Positions 21,088-30,641 of a DNA stretch of 64,000 nucleotides are shown piece by piece. Within the stretch, counting starts at the first letter, position 1; each line of letters opens with the position of its first letter. Below the pieces are notes generated by a model, which ran no database searches, was not told the DNA's origin, and worked only from the letters and a program-made list of their open reading frames with translations. Made by a program: the position numbers and the translations under genes. The stretch spans positions 434,001-498,000 of the forward strand of contig NZ_SJSC01000001.1 of NCBI RefSeq assembly GCF_004352855.1, in the 5' to 3' direction. Origin of the DNA: Marinomonas sp. KMM3893 (GTDB taxonomy: Bacteria; Pseudomonadota; Gammaproteobacteria; Pseudomonadales; Marinomonadaceae).

Positions 21088-22029
21088 TTACTCAGCAGCG
21101 TACGCGACTAGATTTTCAAACGCGACTCGACAATAAAGCTCGTAGCTGTTTTTCTCCACATAACCAATGTGTGGCGTCGCCAAGACATTGGGCAAGGACA
21201 ATAAAGGCTCAGAGTTAGCCATCACAGGCTCTTGCTCAAACACATCAATGGCTGCAAACCCAGGAGCACCGGCACGCAAAGCCTCGACTAATGCCCCTTG
21301 TTCCAGCAATTCAGCTCGACTGATATTAACCAACAAGGCGTCTTGTTTCATTTGCCCTAAATCGTCTTTTGTCACTATGCCTCTGGTGCTGTCATGCAAC
21401 CTTAAATGCAGCGACAAAACATCACTTTGCGCAAAAAACATCGCTTTAGAGGACGCTGCTGTATACCCTTCTGCTAGCGCTTTTTGACGAGAGGCATCAC
21501 TGCCCCACACCAGCACCTTCATACCAAAGGCGTTGGCATAGCGAGCGACCCGCTGACCAATTTTACCAAAACCCCAGATACCAAATGTTAAACCCTCAAG
21601 CGTTCGCCCCAACCCTAACGAGCCTGAGGATTGCCATTGTCCTGCACCGAGCTGACTGGCATAAGGAACAATATGGCGTGACGCCGCCATCACAAGCGCC
21701 CAACAAAGCTCTGAAGGCGCCACTGGAGAACCAACACCTTCTAACACGGTAACGCCTCTTTTCTGACAGGCCTCCGCGTCCAGGTGATGACTGATTTTGC
21801 CAGTCTGGCTGATCACTTTAAGCTTGGGCAAAGCGGCCAAAAAAGCCTCATCGACCGTGGTTCTCTCTCGAATCAGCACCACGGCCTCAATGTCTTGAAG
21901 GGCTCGTATTTTTTCTTCTTGGCTTAAAATATCACTGATGATAGTCACGTCATGAGCCTGTAATAAAGACATACATGCCAGGTCTTTTATGACATTTTGA
22001 TAATCGTCTAATATCGCAATTTTCATCAT
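21088..22029 (-). CDS. D-isomer-specific 2-hydroxyacid dehydrogenase
   Basis: This 313-residue NAD(P)-dependent enzyme interconverts a 2-hydroxyacid and a 2-ketoacid. The Rossmann motif is GIWGFGKIGQRVARY near 150-164, and the catalytic triad residues are at about Arg238 (NISRAELL), Glu267 (FEQEPV) and His287 (ATPHIGY). It belongs to the general family with SerA, GhrA and formate dehydrogenase, and its exact substrate cannot be told by eye. It begins 19 bases after tilS, so it may be read from the tilS transcript. Confidence 0.85.
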   Translation of the reverse strand: MMKIAILDDYQNVIKDLACMSLLQAHDVTIISDILSQEEKIRALQDIEAVVLIRERTTVDEAFLAALPKLKVISQTGKISHHLDAEACQKRGVTVLEGVGSPVAPSELCWALVMAASRHIVPYASQLGAGQWQSSGSLGLGRTLEGLTFGIWGFGKIGQRVARYANAFGMKVLVWGSDASRQKALAEGYTAASSKAMFFAQSDVLSLHLRLHDSTRGIVTKDDLGQMKQDALLVNISRAELLEQGALVEALRAGAPGFAAIDVFEQEPVMANSEPLLSLPNVLATPHIGYVEKNSYELYCRVAFENLVAYAAE

Positions 22030-22048
22030 TTTCTCATTCTGCAGAGGG

Positions 22049-23371
22049 TTAACCTAAAGGAAAAGGCAGCGTTTCGTTTGCGCGCCAATCAAACTTTATA
22101 TCAAGGTAACTAGGGTGACGCCATAATGAACCAATTGCAATCAGCTCATCGTCCAAATAGAGATAAGGTAAATGCTCTCGCCACCAGCTTGGCACCTTCT
22201 GATCATTAAGCCATTTCTTGAGTTTTCGCCGATGACCATTAGCCAGCAAAAGGGCGGCACCTTGGGGGCGTTCACGTAGGGAAAAGCACCCACGACCTTC
22301 AACCAATAACTGATCAAAATCGCGTGTTAACGGCACCCCTGAAATCAATTCCCCAAGCTGCACAGGACGCTCTTTTGGCAACACATAAACAACACCTTGA
22401 TGGCGCATAATACGTCCTGATGCGAAACAAAATTCTGGTTGCTTATGATCGTCCCCAAACACCATAGCCGCAACACTTTCTAACTGGGTATGTGTCAATG
22501 ACACTCGTTTCTCTTGTAAAAAATGACGCAACCAAAACAAGCGTTTTTCTTCTGGCATGGCTGTTAGGTGTTGCAGTATTAAACCACCAAATGCATCACA
22601 CCAGTCGACCAATTGCTTTGCCGCAAACTCGGCAAGCATACTGTAGTCTGTTGCCACCCGTTGCGCAGTCAAGCCTATGCTTTGCTCCATTTTAGGGAAG
22701 CGTATTTCTAATGTGGGGAGTATTCGATGACGAATAAAGTTTCGTGTAAATCTTTCATCGTCGTTGGATTCGTCTTCCACCCAATACAAGCCATGTTCTT
22801 TAGCGTACGCCACTATGCAAGCTTTGGGAGTGGCCAAAAGTGGCCGTATTAGCGTCGCTTGACCTAATGAACGCACTGCGGGGATACCAGACAGACCTTT
22901 GCCACCCGTCCCTCGCAATAAGCGAAACAACACTGTCTCAGCTTGATCTCCTGCATGATGTGCCATGAGAAAAACGTCGGCCGGATTAAGCTCTTCTTCA
23001 AAAGCCGCGTAGCGGGCTTTTCGTGCCGCGTCTTCTATTGACGCCTGCTCGCCGAGCACCACTCGCTTCGCCACAAACCGCACATTTAACCCTTGGCAAA
23101 TAGCCTCGCAATGATTCAGCCAATCCTCTGCATTCGCACTCAAGCCGTGATGCACATGTATCGCCACTAACTTTTCTTTTTGTTCCGCATTCAAGGCGAT
23201 CGCCAACGCATGGAGCAAGACATGAGAATCAACACCGCCACTGAATCCGACCCAAATTAGGCCATCACCCTCAAATAAAGCGCGAATCCAGTCAGGGTGA
23301 AAGCTCAACGGGTGAGTCGATAAAATCGGTGGTAATGAAGAATAAGCAGGCATAATCGAAATTAAAGTCAT
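22049..23371 (-). CDS. tilS: tRNA(Ile)-lysidine synthase
   Basis: TilS puts lysine on C34 of the tRNA-Ile that reads AUA, changing both its identity and its codon choice. The ATP-binding PP-loop motif GFSGGVDSHVLLHAL lies at about residues 42-56, followed by HVHHGLSANAEDW and RRxxxNFIRHRI-like FTRNFIRHRILP. The C-terminal substrate-binding domains are present (length 440, usual 430-440). It follows accA across a terminator, as in many gammaproteobacteria where accA-tilS-pyrG is the order; pyrG is 6 kb away here. Confidence 0.95.
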   Translation of the reverse strand: MTLISIMPAYSSLPPILSTHPLSFHPDWIRALFEGDGLIWVGFSGGVDSHVLLHALAIALNAEQKEKLVAIHVHHGLSANAEDWLNHCEAICQGLNVRFVAKRVVLGEQASIEDAARKARYAAFEEELNPADVFLMAHHAGDQAETVLFRLLRGTGGKGLSGIPAVRSLGQATLIRPLLATPKACIVAYAKEHGLYWVEDESNDDERFTRNFIRHRILPTLEIRFPKMEQSIGLTAQRVATDYSMLAEFAAKQLVDWCDAFGGLILQHLTAMPEEKRLFWLRHFLQEKRVSLTHTQLESVAAMVFGDDHKQPEFCFASGRIMRHQGVVYVLPKERPVQLGELISGVPLTRDFDQLLVEGRGCFSLRERPQGAALLLANGHRRKLKKWLNDQKVPSWWREHLPYLYLDDELIAIGSLWRHPSYLDIKFDWRANETLPFPLG

Positions 23372-23424
23372 CTCTTATATAGGTATGAAGGGAATACTAT
23401 ACCGGAGCAGCCTTATCTATAAAC

Positions 23425-23457
23425 AAAAAAGCCCCCTAAAAAATAGGAGGCCTTTGA
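23425..23457 (-). terminator. Terminator after accA
   Basis: On the minus strand a hairpin of TAGG-A-GGC with GCC-C-CCTA arms (23431-23451, one mismatch) is followed by TTTTTTG. It lies 41-70 bases after the accA stop and before tilS. It would end or weaken accA transcription into tilS. Confidence 0.7.
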
Positions 23458-23472
23458 TAACCGGTATGACTA

Positions 23473-23502
23473 TTATAAGCCGTAAGGCGTTAAACGATTA
23501 TA
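23473..23502 (-). repeat. Second, diverged copy of the accA 3' end after the stop codon
   Basis: Read on the minus strand these 30 bases encode YNRLTPYGL and a TAA stop. The real accA end, 23498-23527, encodes YNRLMSYGL and TAA. The two copies agree at 24 of 30 bases and all six differences are C/T changes, four of them synonymous. The copies overlap by the five bases TATAA, and the offset is 25 bases, so the second copy is out of frame with accA. Confidence 0.8.
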
Positions 23503-24445
23503 AACCGTAAGACATTAGACGGTTGTAACGTCGAGCCAGCAGCTCTTCGCTTGTTAATTCATCCAAACGCGCCAACGCAGCCAATACGTTTTCTTTTAAG
23601 CTTTGTGCAATTTGCTCGTGAGCAATGTGTGCACCGCCCATTGGCTCCTTGATGATAGTATCAACAAAACCAAGTTCTTTTAGACGATCCGCTGTGATGC
23701 CCATCGCTTTCGCGGCATCAGAAGCGCGCTCAGCACTCTTCCAAAGAATAGAAGCACAGCCTTCTGGAGAAATAACAGAATAGGTGCCGTATTGCAGCAT
23801 CATAAGTTCATCACACACGCCAATGGCCAATGCACCACCAGAACCACCTTCACCAATAACGGTAGAGATAATCGGTGTTTTAAGACGAGACATGGCCGCA
23901 AGGTTAAAGGCAATCGCCTCACTTTGACCACGTTCTTCTGCACCTATACCTGGGTACGCCCCAGGTGTGTCAATTAGCGTAATAATTGGCAACTTAAAGC
24001 GCTCTGCCGTTTCCATTAAACGCAACGCTTTACGGTAACCTTCTGGACGCGGCATACCAAAGTTGCGAAGCACTTTTTCTTTTACTTCACGACCTTTTTG
24101 GTGACCAATAACCATCACAGGGCGACCTTCTAGTCGTGCGATACCGCCGACAATGGCACGATCATCCGCGTAATGACGGTCACCATGCATTTCTTCAAAG
24201 TCTGTGAAAACGTGTTTAATGTAATCTAACGTGTACGGACGCTTTGGGTGGCGCGCAAGTTGCGACACTTCCCAAGCACCTAGATTACTAAAAAGACTTT
24301 TAATAAGCGCGACTTTCTTGTCTTCAAGGCGGCTAATTTCGTCACTAATATTGAGCTCGTTATCGTTACCGACTAAACGTAACTCTTCAATTTTTTGTTC
24401 GAGTTCAGCAATCGGCTGCTCAAATGGGAGATAATCTAAATTCAT
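23498..24445 (-). CDS. accA: Acetyl-CoA carboxylase carboxyltransferase subunit alpha
   Basis: AccA pairs with AccD to transfer the carboxyl group from biotin to acetyl-CoA, the committed step of fatty acid synthesis. The 315 residues start [22 protein letters not shown] and include the conserved blocks [48 protein letters not shown] and [13 protein letters not shown]. It is downstream of dnaE by 114 bases, as in E. coli. Its 3' end is followed by a diverged duplicate of itself (described separately). Confidence 0.98.
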   Translation of the reverse strand: MNLDYLPFEQPIAELEQKIEELRLVGNDNELNISDEISRLEDKKVALIKSLFSNLGAWEVSQLARHPKRPYTLDYIKHVFTDFEEMHGDRHYADDRAIVGGIARLEGRPVMVIGHQKGREVKEKVLRNFGMPRPEGYRKALRLMETAERFKLPIITLIDTPGAYPGIGAEERGQSEAIAFNLAAMSRLKTPIISTVIGEGGSGGALAIGVCDELMMLQYGTYSVISPEGCASILWKSAERASDAAKAMGITADRLKELGFVDTIIKEPMGGAHIAHEQIAQSLKENVLAALARLDELTSEELLARRYNRLMSYGL

Positions 24446-24559
24446 GTTTAATTACACTGCTGTTTGGTTGCCATCAAATACAAGGCAAAAGACATTTTGC
24501 CATCTGCTCTGTCGGCGCCGCTTCTCGCAACGCTCTTTTGTACAAATTATAAAATGAGG

Positions 24560-27500
24560 CTAAGTATACACTAGCTGAACATTTTGTTTACCGTATTGTT
24601 TCTGAAGTTCATGAATTAATTCGTCATTGGGTAAAATCTTCCAATTTGACCCTAAACGAATATCTCCATGCGCTTGATCCGTATCGAACCCTATCACTAC
24701 ATCACATCCGTTCCCTCGAAATGGTTCCATGTATTTGGCCAGCTCTTGAATCGCTCTGGTCGTTACTGTTTCTTCACTCCATGTAATACGTAAAGCTTCG
24801 ACATAACGAACACGAGCTTGAGGAATATCGAATATATTGCGCGCGATAACCTTTTGCCCGCCTCGGAACTCATCGACATTGATTTCCCCTTCAACCACCA
24901 CGACTTCATCTTTTACAATGACGCCTTTTAAGGCTTCGTAGCTATCAGGGAATACCGTCACCTCAATGCGCGCCGAACGATCATCCAAAGTCACAAAAGC
25001 GATGTTTCCACCTTTTTTACTTTTGGTAATCCGTAAATCAACAATCAATCCCGCCATGACCTGTGTATCGCCACGCTTTGGCTGCAAATCAACGATACGA
25101 GAACGCGCAAAACGACGAATTTCTTTTTCGTATTCATCAATCGGGTGACCTGTGACATAAAGACCCAATGTGTCTTTTTCACCATCTAAACGCTGACGTC
25201 CAGACCACTCGTGTTGAATACCAATTTCATCGTAGGCATTCTCCGTTGGTTCTTCAACTGCAATACCAAACAGATCCATCATGCCTGCATCTTTACTTTT
25301 TGCGGCTTGGTCTGCTCTTTTCAAGGCGCCGTCAATCGAAGCAAACAAGGTCGCTCGATTTGGCCCTATCGTATCAAACGCTCCTGAACGCACTAACGCT
25401 TCCATTACACGCTTGTTAACCTTGCGACCGACCCGCTGGCAAAAGTCAAAAATGTGCTCAAACGGCCCATCTTTACGCGCCTCAACAATCGCCTCAATCG
25501 GGCCTTCACCCACCCCTTTGATCGCCCCTAAACCGTAGACAATCTCGCCGGCTGGTGTCACGGTAAACTTATAAACCGACATATTCACATTCGGCAATTC
25601 TAATGGCAATTTCATCGAACGACATTCTTCGATGAAAATAACGATCTTGTCCGTGTTTTGCATATCCGCCGACAACACGGCAGCCATAAAGGGCGCAGGA
25701 TAATGTTTTTTCAACCAAGCGGTTTGGTAAGACACCAAGGCATAAGCCGCCGAGTGAGATTTGTTAAACCCATAGCCGGCAAACTTCTCCATCAAGTCAA
25801 AGATATTACCCGACAACTCTTTATCAACATTGTTTTTCAGCGCGCCTTCCATAAAGATTAAGCGCTGCTCAGCCATAACTTCGGCTTTTTTCTTACCCAT
25901 TGCTCGACGCAACAAATCGGCGCCACCCAGTGAGAATTTTGCCAACACCTGAGCGATCTGCATAACCTGCTCTTGGTACAAAATAATACCGTACGTAGGT
26001 TCCAGAACCGGAATAAGGTCTTCATGTTGATAATCAGGATGTGGGAAAGCCAACTCGGCTCGGCCATGCTTACGGTTGATGAAGTCATCTACCATGCCGG
26101 ACCCCAAAGGCCCCGGACGGAACAAGGCTACCAAGGCGATAATATCTTCAAAACGCGATGGCAATAGCTTCTTGATCAACTCTTTCATGCCACGGGATTC
26201 CAGCTGGAACACCGCCGTCGTTTCCGCCCGTTGTAACAAGTCATACACGGACTTATCTTCAAGATCGATTAAGGCAATATCGAGAGGAGGCTTACCCGCA
26301 ACCTCATGGATCTGATTAATATTCTTAACCGCCCAATCCACTACGGTCAGCGTTTTCAGTCCCAAGAAGTCGAACTTAACTAGGCCCGCTTCCTCAACGT
26401 CATTTTTATCGTATTGAGTCACCAAACCGGAACCGTCTTCTTCACAATACAAAGGCGAAAAATCGGTCAATTTGGTCGGCGCTATCACCACACCACCGGC
26501 GTGTTTACCAAAGTTACGCACAACGCCTTCAAGGGAAAAAGCCATTTCCATGACTTCTGCTGCGTCCTCATCCCCAGCCAAAAACTCAGGCAACGCGGGT
26601 TCTTCTTCCAACGCTTTTTTTAGCGTCATGCCAATTTCAAAAGGAATCAACTTAGACAGTTTATCGCCAAGGCTATAGGGTTTACCTTGCACCCGTGCCA
26701 CATCTCGTACTACCGCCTTCGCGGCCATCGCACCAAACGTAATAATCTGCGATACCGCATCTCGACCGTATGTTCTTGATACATAATCAATCACTCGGTC
26801 ACGGTTATCCATGCAAAAGTCGATATCGAAATCGGGCATGGAGACACGCTCCGGGTTCAAGAATCGCTCGAACAGCAAATCGTATTCAAGTGGATCCAAA
26901 TCGGTGATTTTAAGCGCGTAGGCCACCAAAGAACCGGCACCGGACCCTCGCCCAGGCCCAACGGGAATGTCGTTATCTTTCGCCCACTGAATAAAATCCA
27001 TAACGATAAGGAAATAACCAGGGAATCCCATTTGGTTGATGATATTCAATTCGAAATCAAGACGATCCCAATATTCTTGGCGGCGCTTTTCAATGCGATC
27101 GCCATATTTATTCACCAGAAAATCAAAACGTTCTTGAAGTCCGTCGTAGGAGATCTTTTTGAAAAAGTCTTCCATCGTCATGCCTTCAGGCACCGGAAAA
27201 TCTGGCAAAAAGTATTTACCAAGCAGCACATCAACACTGCAGCGCTTGGCTATTTCAACGGTATTTTCAAGCGCCTCAGGAATGTCTTCAAACAGGGCTT
27301 CCATTTCTTCAGCGGTTTTAAAGTATTGCTCTTCTGAATAGCGACGTTTGCGACGTGGATCATCCAAAGTAACGCCATCATGAATACACACTCGTGCCTC
27401 ATGGGCTTCAAAATCTCCACGTTTCAAAAAGCGTACATCGTTGGTCGCAACAACAGGACACCCTAGTTCAGCGGCAATGGGGACAACCTGATGGATAAAG

Positions 27501-28036
27501 CGCTCTTCACCTGAACGACTGGTTCGTTGTAACTCAACATAGAAACGGTTAGGGAAAACCGACATCCAATACGCCAACTGTTGCTTGGCTTCCTCTGGAT
27601 GCCCTTTTTCTAGCAACTTACCAATATCACCTTCACGAGCACCAGATAAGGCAATGACATCGTCGCTATGCGCTTCAATCCAAGCGCGCTTAATAATCGG
27701 ACGACCTTCAACCTGCCCCAATTGGTAGCCTTTAGAAATCACCTTGATGATATTCTTATAGCCTTCATTCGACATCGCAAGCAGCGTCAAACGAGAACGG
27801 TCTTCAACCTTCTCATCTTCTTCTAACACGACATCCGCGCCACAAATGGGCTTAATCCCTTTGTCCATCGCGCCTTTATAGAAGCGCACAAAGCCACACA
27901 AATTATTCTCATCTGTGATCGCGACAGCTGGCATCGACATGCTTTCAGTCGTGCCCAATAAGCCTTTCACTTTTACCAAGCCATCAACTAGAGAAAACTC
28001 GGTATGAACACGTAAATGGATAAACGATGTGGACAA
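24560..28036 (-). CDS. dnaE: DNA polymerase III subunit alpha
   Basis: DnaE is the replicative polymerase subunit. The 1158 residues include an N-terminal PHP domain (FIHLRVHTEFSLVDGLVKV), the polymerase active site with PDFDIDFCMDNR (metal-binding aspartates), the YQEQVMQIAQ and FNKSHSAAYALVSYQTAWLKKHYP blocks of the fingers and palm, and a C-terminal helix-hairpin-helix and OB fold. The start codon appears to be TTG at 28036, with AAGG about eight bases upstream and the correct N-terminal start for the family; no ATG fits. It follows rnhB by four bases. Confidence 0.98.
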   Translation of the reverse strand: MSTSFIHLRVHTEFSLVDGLVKVKGLLGTTESMSMPAVAITDENNLCGFVRFYKGAMDKGIKPICGADVVLEEDEKVEDRSRLTLLAMSNEGYKNIIKVISKGYQLGQVEGRPIIKRAWIEAHSDDVIALSGAREGDIGKLLEKGHPEEAKQQLAYWMSVFPNRFYVELQRTSRSGEERFIHQVVPIAAELGCPVVATNDVRFLKRGDFEAHEARVCIHDGVTLDDPRRKRRYSEEQYFKTAEEMEALFEDIPEALENTVEIAKRCSVDVLLGKYFLPDFPVPEGMTMEDFFKKISYDGLQERFDFLVNKYGDRIEKRRQEYWDRLDFELNIINQMGFPGYFLIVMDFIQWAKDNDIPVGPGRGSGAGSLVAYALKITDLDPLEYDLLFERFLNPERVSMPDFDIDFCMDNRDRVIDYVSRTYGRDAVSQIITFGAMAAKAVVRDVARVQGKPYSLGDKLSKLIPFEIGMTLKKALEEEPALPEFLAGDEDAAEVMEMAFSLEGVVRNFGKHAGGVVIAPTKLTDFSPLYCEEDGSGLVTQYDKNDVEEAGLVKFDFLGLKTLTVVDWAVKNINQIHEVAGKPPLDIALIDLEDKSVYDLLQRAETTAVFQLESRGMKELIKKLLPSRFEDIIALVALFRPGPLGSGMVDDFINRKHGRAELAFPHPDYQHEDLIPVLEPTYGIILYQEQVMQIAQVLAKFSLGGADLLRRAMGKKKAEVMAEQRLIFMEGALKNNVDKELSGNIFDLMEKFAGYGFNKSHSAAYALVSYQTAWLKKHYPAPFMAAVLSADMQNTDKIVIFIEECRSMKLPLELPNVNMSVYKFTVTPAGEIVYGLGAIKGVGEGPIEAIVEARKDGPFEHIFDFCQRVGRKVNKRVMEALVRSGAFDTIGPNRATLFASIDGALKRADQAAKSKDAGMMDLFGIAVEEPTENAYDEIGIQHEWSGRQRLDGEKDTLGLYVTGHPIDEYEKEIRRFARSRIVDLQPKRGDTQVMAGLIVDLRITKSKKGGNIAFVTLDDRSARIEVTVFPDSYEALKGVIVKDEVVVVEGEINVDEFRGGQKVIARNIFDIPQARVRYVEALRITWSEETVTTRAIQELAKYMEPFRGNGCDVVIGFDTDQAHGDIRLGSNWKILPNDELIHELQKQYGKQNVQLVYT

Positions 28037-28040
28037 AATA

Positions 28041-28640
28041 TTAACCTTCTAAAAATTTCTTCACAGGGCCAAAGGTGCGCCTATGAATAGGGGTAATGCC
28101 ATATAACTCTAAAGCCGCAAGGTGCTGTGCGGTCGGGTAGCCTTTATGCTTTTCAAATCCGTATTGCGGATATTGCGCCGCCATTTTGACTATCTCTCTG
28201 TCGCGTGTCACTTTTGCTAAAATAGACGCGGCCGAGATAGCGGCATGACGCGCATCCCCTTTCACTACGGCTTCTGCTGGACAAGGTAAATCCTTGGGCA
28301 CTCGATTGCCATCAATCAAAACATGTTCTGCTCTGACCGACAGCTGATTCACGGCACGACTCATCGCCAGCATACTGGCGTGCAAAATATTAAGCTGATC
28401 TATTTCTTCAATACTGGCGCTCGCCACCGCATACGCTAAGGCCTTTTCTTGAATTTCAACAAACAAGGCTTCTCGTTTTTTTTCGGTCAACTTTTTTGAA
28501 TCTGCCAACCCTGCGATAGGCTTGTTAGGGTCTAAAATCACCGCTGCTGCAACCACATCGCCCGCCAGAGGGCCGCGTCCTGCTTCGTCCGCACCAGCAA
28601 GCAAATCACCAAAATACACACTACTCACAAAGGGTTCCAT
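28041..28640 (-). CDS. rnhB: Ribonuclease HII
   Basis: RNase HII removes ribonucleotides from DNA and RNA from hybrids. The catalytic acidic residues are in [18 protein letters not shown] at residues about 13-30, with further active-site aspartates in VLIDGN and [17 protein letters not shown] [15 protein letters not shown]. The 199-residue size is standard. Its ATG overlaps the lpxB stop as TAATG, giving translational coupling; dnaE follows by four bases. Confidence 0.97.
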   Translation of the reverse strand: MEPFVSSVYFGDLLAGADEAGRGPLAGDVVAAAVILDPNKPIAGLADSKKLTEKKREALFVEIQEKALAYAVASASIEEIDQLNILHASMLAMSRAVNQLSVRAEHVLIDGNRVPKDLPCPAEAVVKGDARHAAISAASILAKVTRDREIVKMAAQYPQYGFEKHKGYPTAQHLAALELYGITPIHRRTFGPVKKFLEG

Positions 28641-29785
28641 TAACGCTTCCCTTCAACCATATCAACAATTGCCTGAGCCGCCGTTTCGCCGGCATTTTTG
28701 CGCAACATTTGATGCAACTCCTGATAACGAGCTTGGATATTATGATCTCCCATAAAGGACTGCCAAGTTTGCAACAAGCGACGACTAAGATTAGCAGGCG
28801 TTGCTTGATCCTGAATCAATTCTGGCACAAGCGCATCATTCGCCAATAGATTAGGCAAAGACACATAAGGCACTTTCAGCATTCTCGACATGATAGCGTA
28901 AGTCAACGCACTAAACCGATACGCAACCACCATAGGTCGTTTGACCAGCATGGCCTCTAACGCAGCAGTACCCGACGCTAATAATACCGCGTCACTCGCC
29001 GCCATGACGGTTCGCGATTGCCCATCAATCAACACCGCTTCTGCGTTGGCTTCTTGCAACAAGGTTTCAATTTGCTGTTTGCGCTCTTGGTTCGCCGCAG
29101 GAATCAAAAACTGCGCGTCAGGTTGCTGCTGCTTAATAAGCTTCATCGTCTCAATAAACAAAGGGGCTAATTTGGCAACTTCACCGCCTCGTGACCCCGG
29201 CAATATGCCGAACACAGGCCCTTTCATAACCGGAAGCGCCAATGCCTTTCTTGCGTCTTCTGCACTGCTTTCTAAGGGAATATCGTCCGCCAATGTATGA
29301 CCAACACAAACCACAGGGATATTGTGCTGATGATAGATAGGCAGTTCAAATGGAAACAAAGCCAACATAAGATCAACAGATTTTTTGATTTTGAAAATCC
29401 GTTTTTGACGCCAAGCCCAAACCGATGGACTCACGTAATGGACCGTTTTAATGCCCGCTTCTTTTAGCTTTTTTTCTAATGGAATAGTGAAATCTGGGGA
29501 GTCTATCCCGATAAACGCCGTTGGAGGGTGAGCCAGACAAGCTTGGTACAACTGTTTACGGATGCCGAGAAGCTCACGCAAACGTCCTAACACCTCTACC
29601 AGCCCCATGACAGAAAGGCGCTCCATTGGCACCATACTCGTCAAGCCTTGCGCTTGCATTAATGGACCACCAATGCCTTCAAAGACAGCGTCTGGTTGTA
29701 ACATTTTAAGGTGGGCAATAAGATTGGCGCCGAGAATATCGCCTGAAGCCTCTCCTGCCACGAGAACATAACGCGTCACCGCCAT
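28640..29785 (-). CDS. lpxB: Lipid-A-disaccharide synthase
   Basis: LpxB joins UDP-diacylglucosamine and lipid X into the lipid A disaccharide at the inner membrane. The 381 residues begin with the family motif [18 protein letters not shown] and contain [31 protein letters not shown] and [23 protein letters not shown], all conserved in this GT-B family. A terminator-like hairpin lies between lpxA and this gene, so it may be expressed partly from a separate promoter. Confidence 0.97.
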   Translation of the reverse strand: MAVTRYVLVAGEASGDILGANLIAHLKMLQPDAVFEGIGGPLMQAQGLTSMVPMERLSVMGLVEVLGRLRELLGIRKQLYQACLAHPPTAFIGIDSPDFTIPLEKKLKEAGIKTVHYVSPSVWAWRQKRIFKIKKSVDLMLALFPFELPIYHQHNIPVVCVGHTLADDIPLESSAEDARKALALPVMKGPVFGILPGSRGGEVAKLAPLFIETMKLIKQQQPDAQFLIPAANQERKQQIETLLQEANAEAVLIDGQSRTVMAASDAVLLASGTAALEAMLVKRPMVVAYRFSALTYAIMSRMLKVPYVSLPNLLANDALVPELIQDQATPANLSRRLLQTWQSFMGDHNIQARYQELHQMLRKNAGETAAQAIVDMVEGKR

Positions 29786-29805
29786 TCAATTTCTTCCATT
29801 TTGAG

Positions 29806-29838
29806 TAATAAAAAAACCCCGAAATAGTCCGGGGTTTT
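29806..29838 (-). terminator. Intrinsic terminator between lpxA and lpxB
   Basis: The arms AAAACCCCG (29813-29821) and CGGGGTTTT (29830-29838) are perfectly complementary around an eight-base loop. On the minus strand six T's follow. It begins about 27 bases after the lpxA stop and ends just before lpxB. Confidence 0.8.
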
Positions 29839-29842
29839 CTCT

Positions 29843-29884
29843 AACAATGTCTAGCGAACAATGTTTAACGAACAATGCCGCGTT
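29843..29884 (-). repeat. 14-base tandem repeat of the lpxA 3' end across its stop codon
   Basis: On the minus strand the lpxA end ATTGTTCGTTAAAC is followed at once by ATTGTTCGCTAGAC and then ATTGTTAG. In their own frames the first two read I-V-R-stop with CGT/CGC and TAA/TAG, so the copies differ only in synonymous positions. The pattern resembles the accA repeat, with a shorter unit. Confidence 0.75.
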
Positions 29885-30641
29885 CAGAGCGACGGATAGA
29901 CAAAACAAAGTTGGTCACTTCAGGTATATCGTAAATAGCACTGCCTTCAAGCTCAGTTAACGCCTGCTCTAAAGTCATTCCTTTTAGATAGATCGTCTTA
30001 TACGCTTTTCGCAGAGCCTTGATAACCTCAGGAGATAAACCTCTACGGCGCATCCCCTCAAAATTCATACCATGGGCTTTGGCTGGGCTTCCAGAAACCA
30101 TCATAAACTGAGGAACATCTTTAGCCACCATAGAACCCATACCGCACATGCTGTATGAATTCACTTGGCAAAACTGATGAATCCCTGTGTAGCCGCCTAA
30201 AATAACAAAATCTCCCACTTTTACGTGGCCTGCAAGCGCCGCGTAGTTCGCAAAGATATTATTATTACCAACAATACAATCATGACCAGTATGAGTGCTT
30301 GCCATGAACAAGTTATGGTCGCCTATCTGGGTCAAACCATTATCCTGAACAGTACCACGATGAATGGTCGCATTTTCACGAATACTATTATGATCGCCAA
30401 TGATTAGCTTTGTTGGCTCGCCTTTGTACTTTTTGTCTTGGTTTGCTTCACCAATAGAAGCAAACTGATAAATTTCATTATGGCAACCAATCGTCGTATG
30501 ACCATTGATCACCACATGAGATTTAATAACGCTACCCGCGCCAATCTTTACATGAGGTCCAATCACAGAAAAAGGGCCAACTTCAACGCTGGAATCCAGT
30601 TCTGCTTTTGGGTCAACTAAAGCTGTTGGGTGTATCGTCAC
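29865..30641 (-). CDS. lpxA: UDP-N-acetylglucosamine acyltransferase
   Basis: LpxA adds a hydroxyacyl chain to UDP-GlcNAc, the first step of lipid A synthesis. The protein is a left-handed beta helix of hexapeptide repeats (for example VEVGPFSVIGPHVKIG) with the catalytic histidine in the block MASTHTGHDCIVGNNNIFANYAALAGHV. I chose the GTG at 30641, which has CAGGA upstream and overlaps the fabZ stop as TAGTG; it gives 258 residues beginning with TIHPTALVDPKAEL as in the family. A longer frame to 30680 would lie inside fabZ. Confidence 0.96.
   Translation of the reverse strand: MTIHPTALVDPKAELDSSVEVGPFSVIGPHVKIGAGSVIKSHVVINGHTTIGCHNEIYQFASIGEANQDKKYKGEPTKLIIGDHNSIRENATIHRGTVQDNGLTQIGDHNLFMASTHTGHDCIVGNNNIFANYAALAGHVKVGDFVILGGYTGIHQFCQVNSYSMCGMGSMVAKDVPQFMMVSGSPAKAHGMNFEGMRRRGLSPEVIKALRKAYKTIYLKGMTLEQALTELEGSAIYDIPEVTNFVLSIRRSERGIVR

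Noticed and set aside
24484..24501. Hairpin GGCAAAA/TTTTGCC between accA and dnaE
   Set aside because: It has no T run following on the minus strand and is too short and AT rich to call a terminator.
29843..29884. CRISPR-like short repeats
   Set aside because: The units are 14 bases, contiguous without spacers, and belong to the lpxA 3' end.
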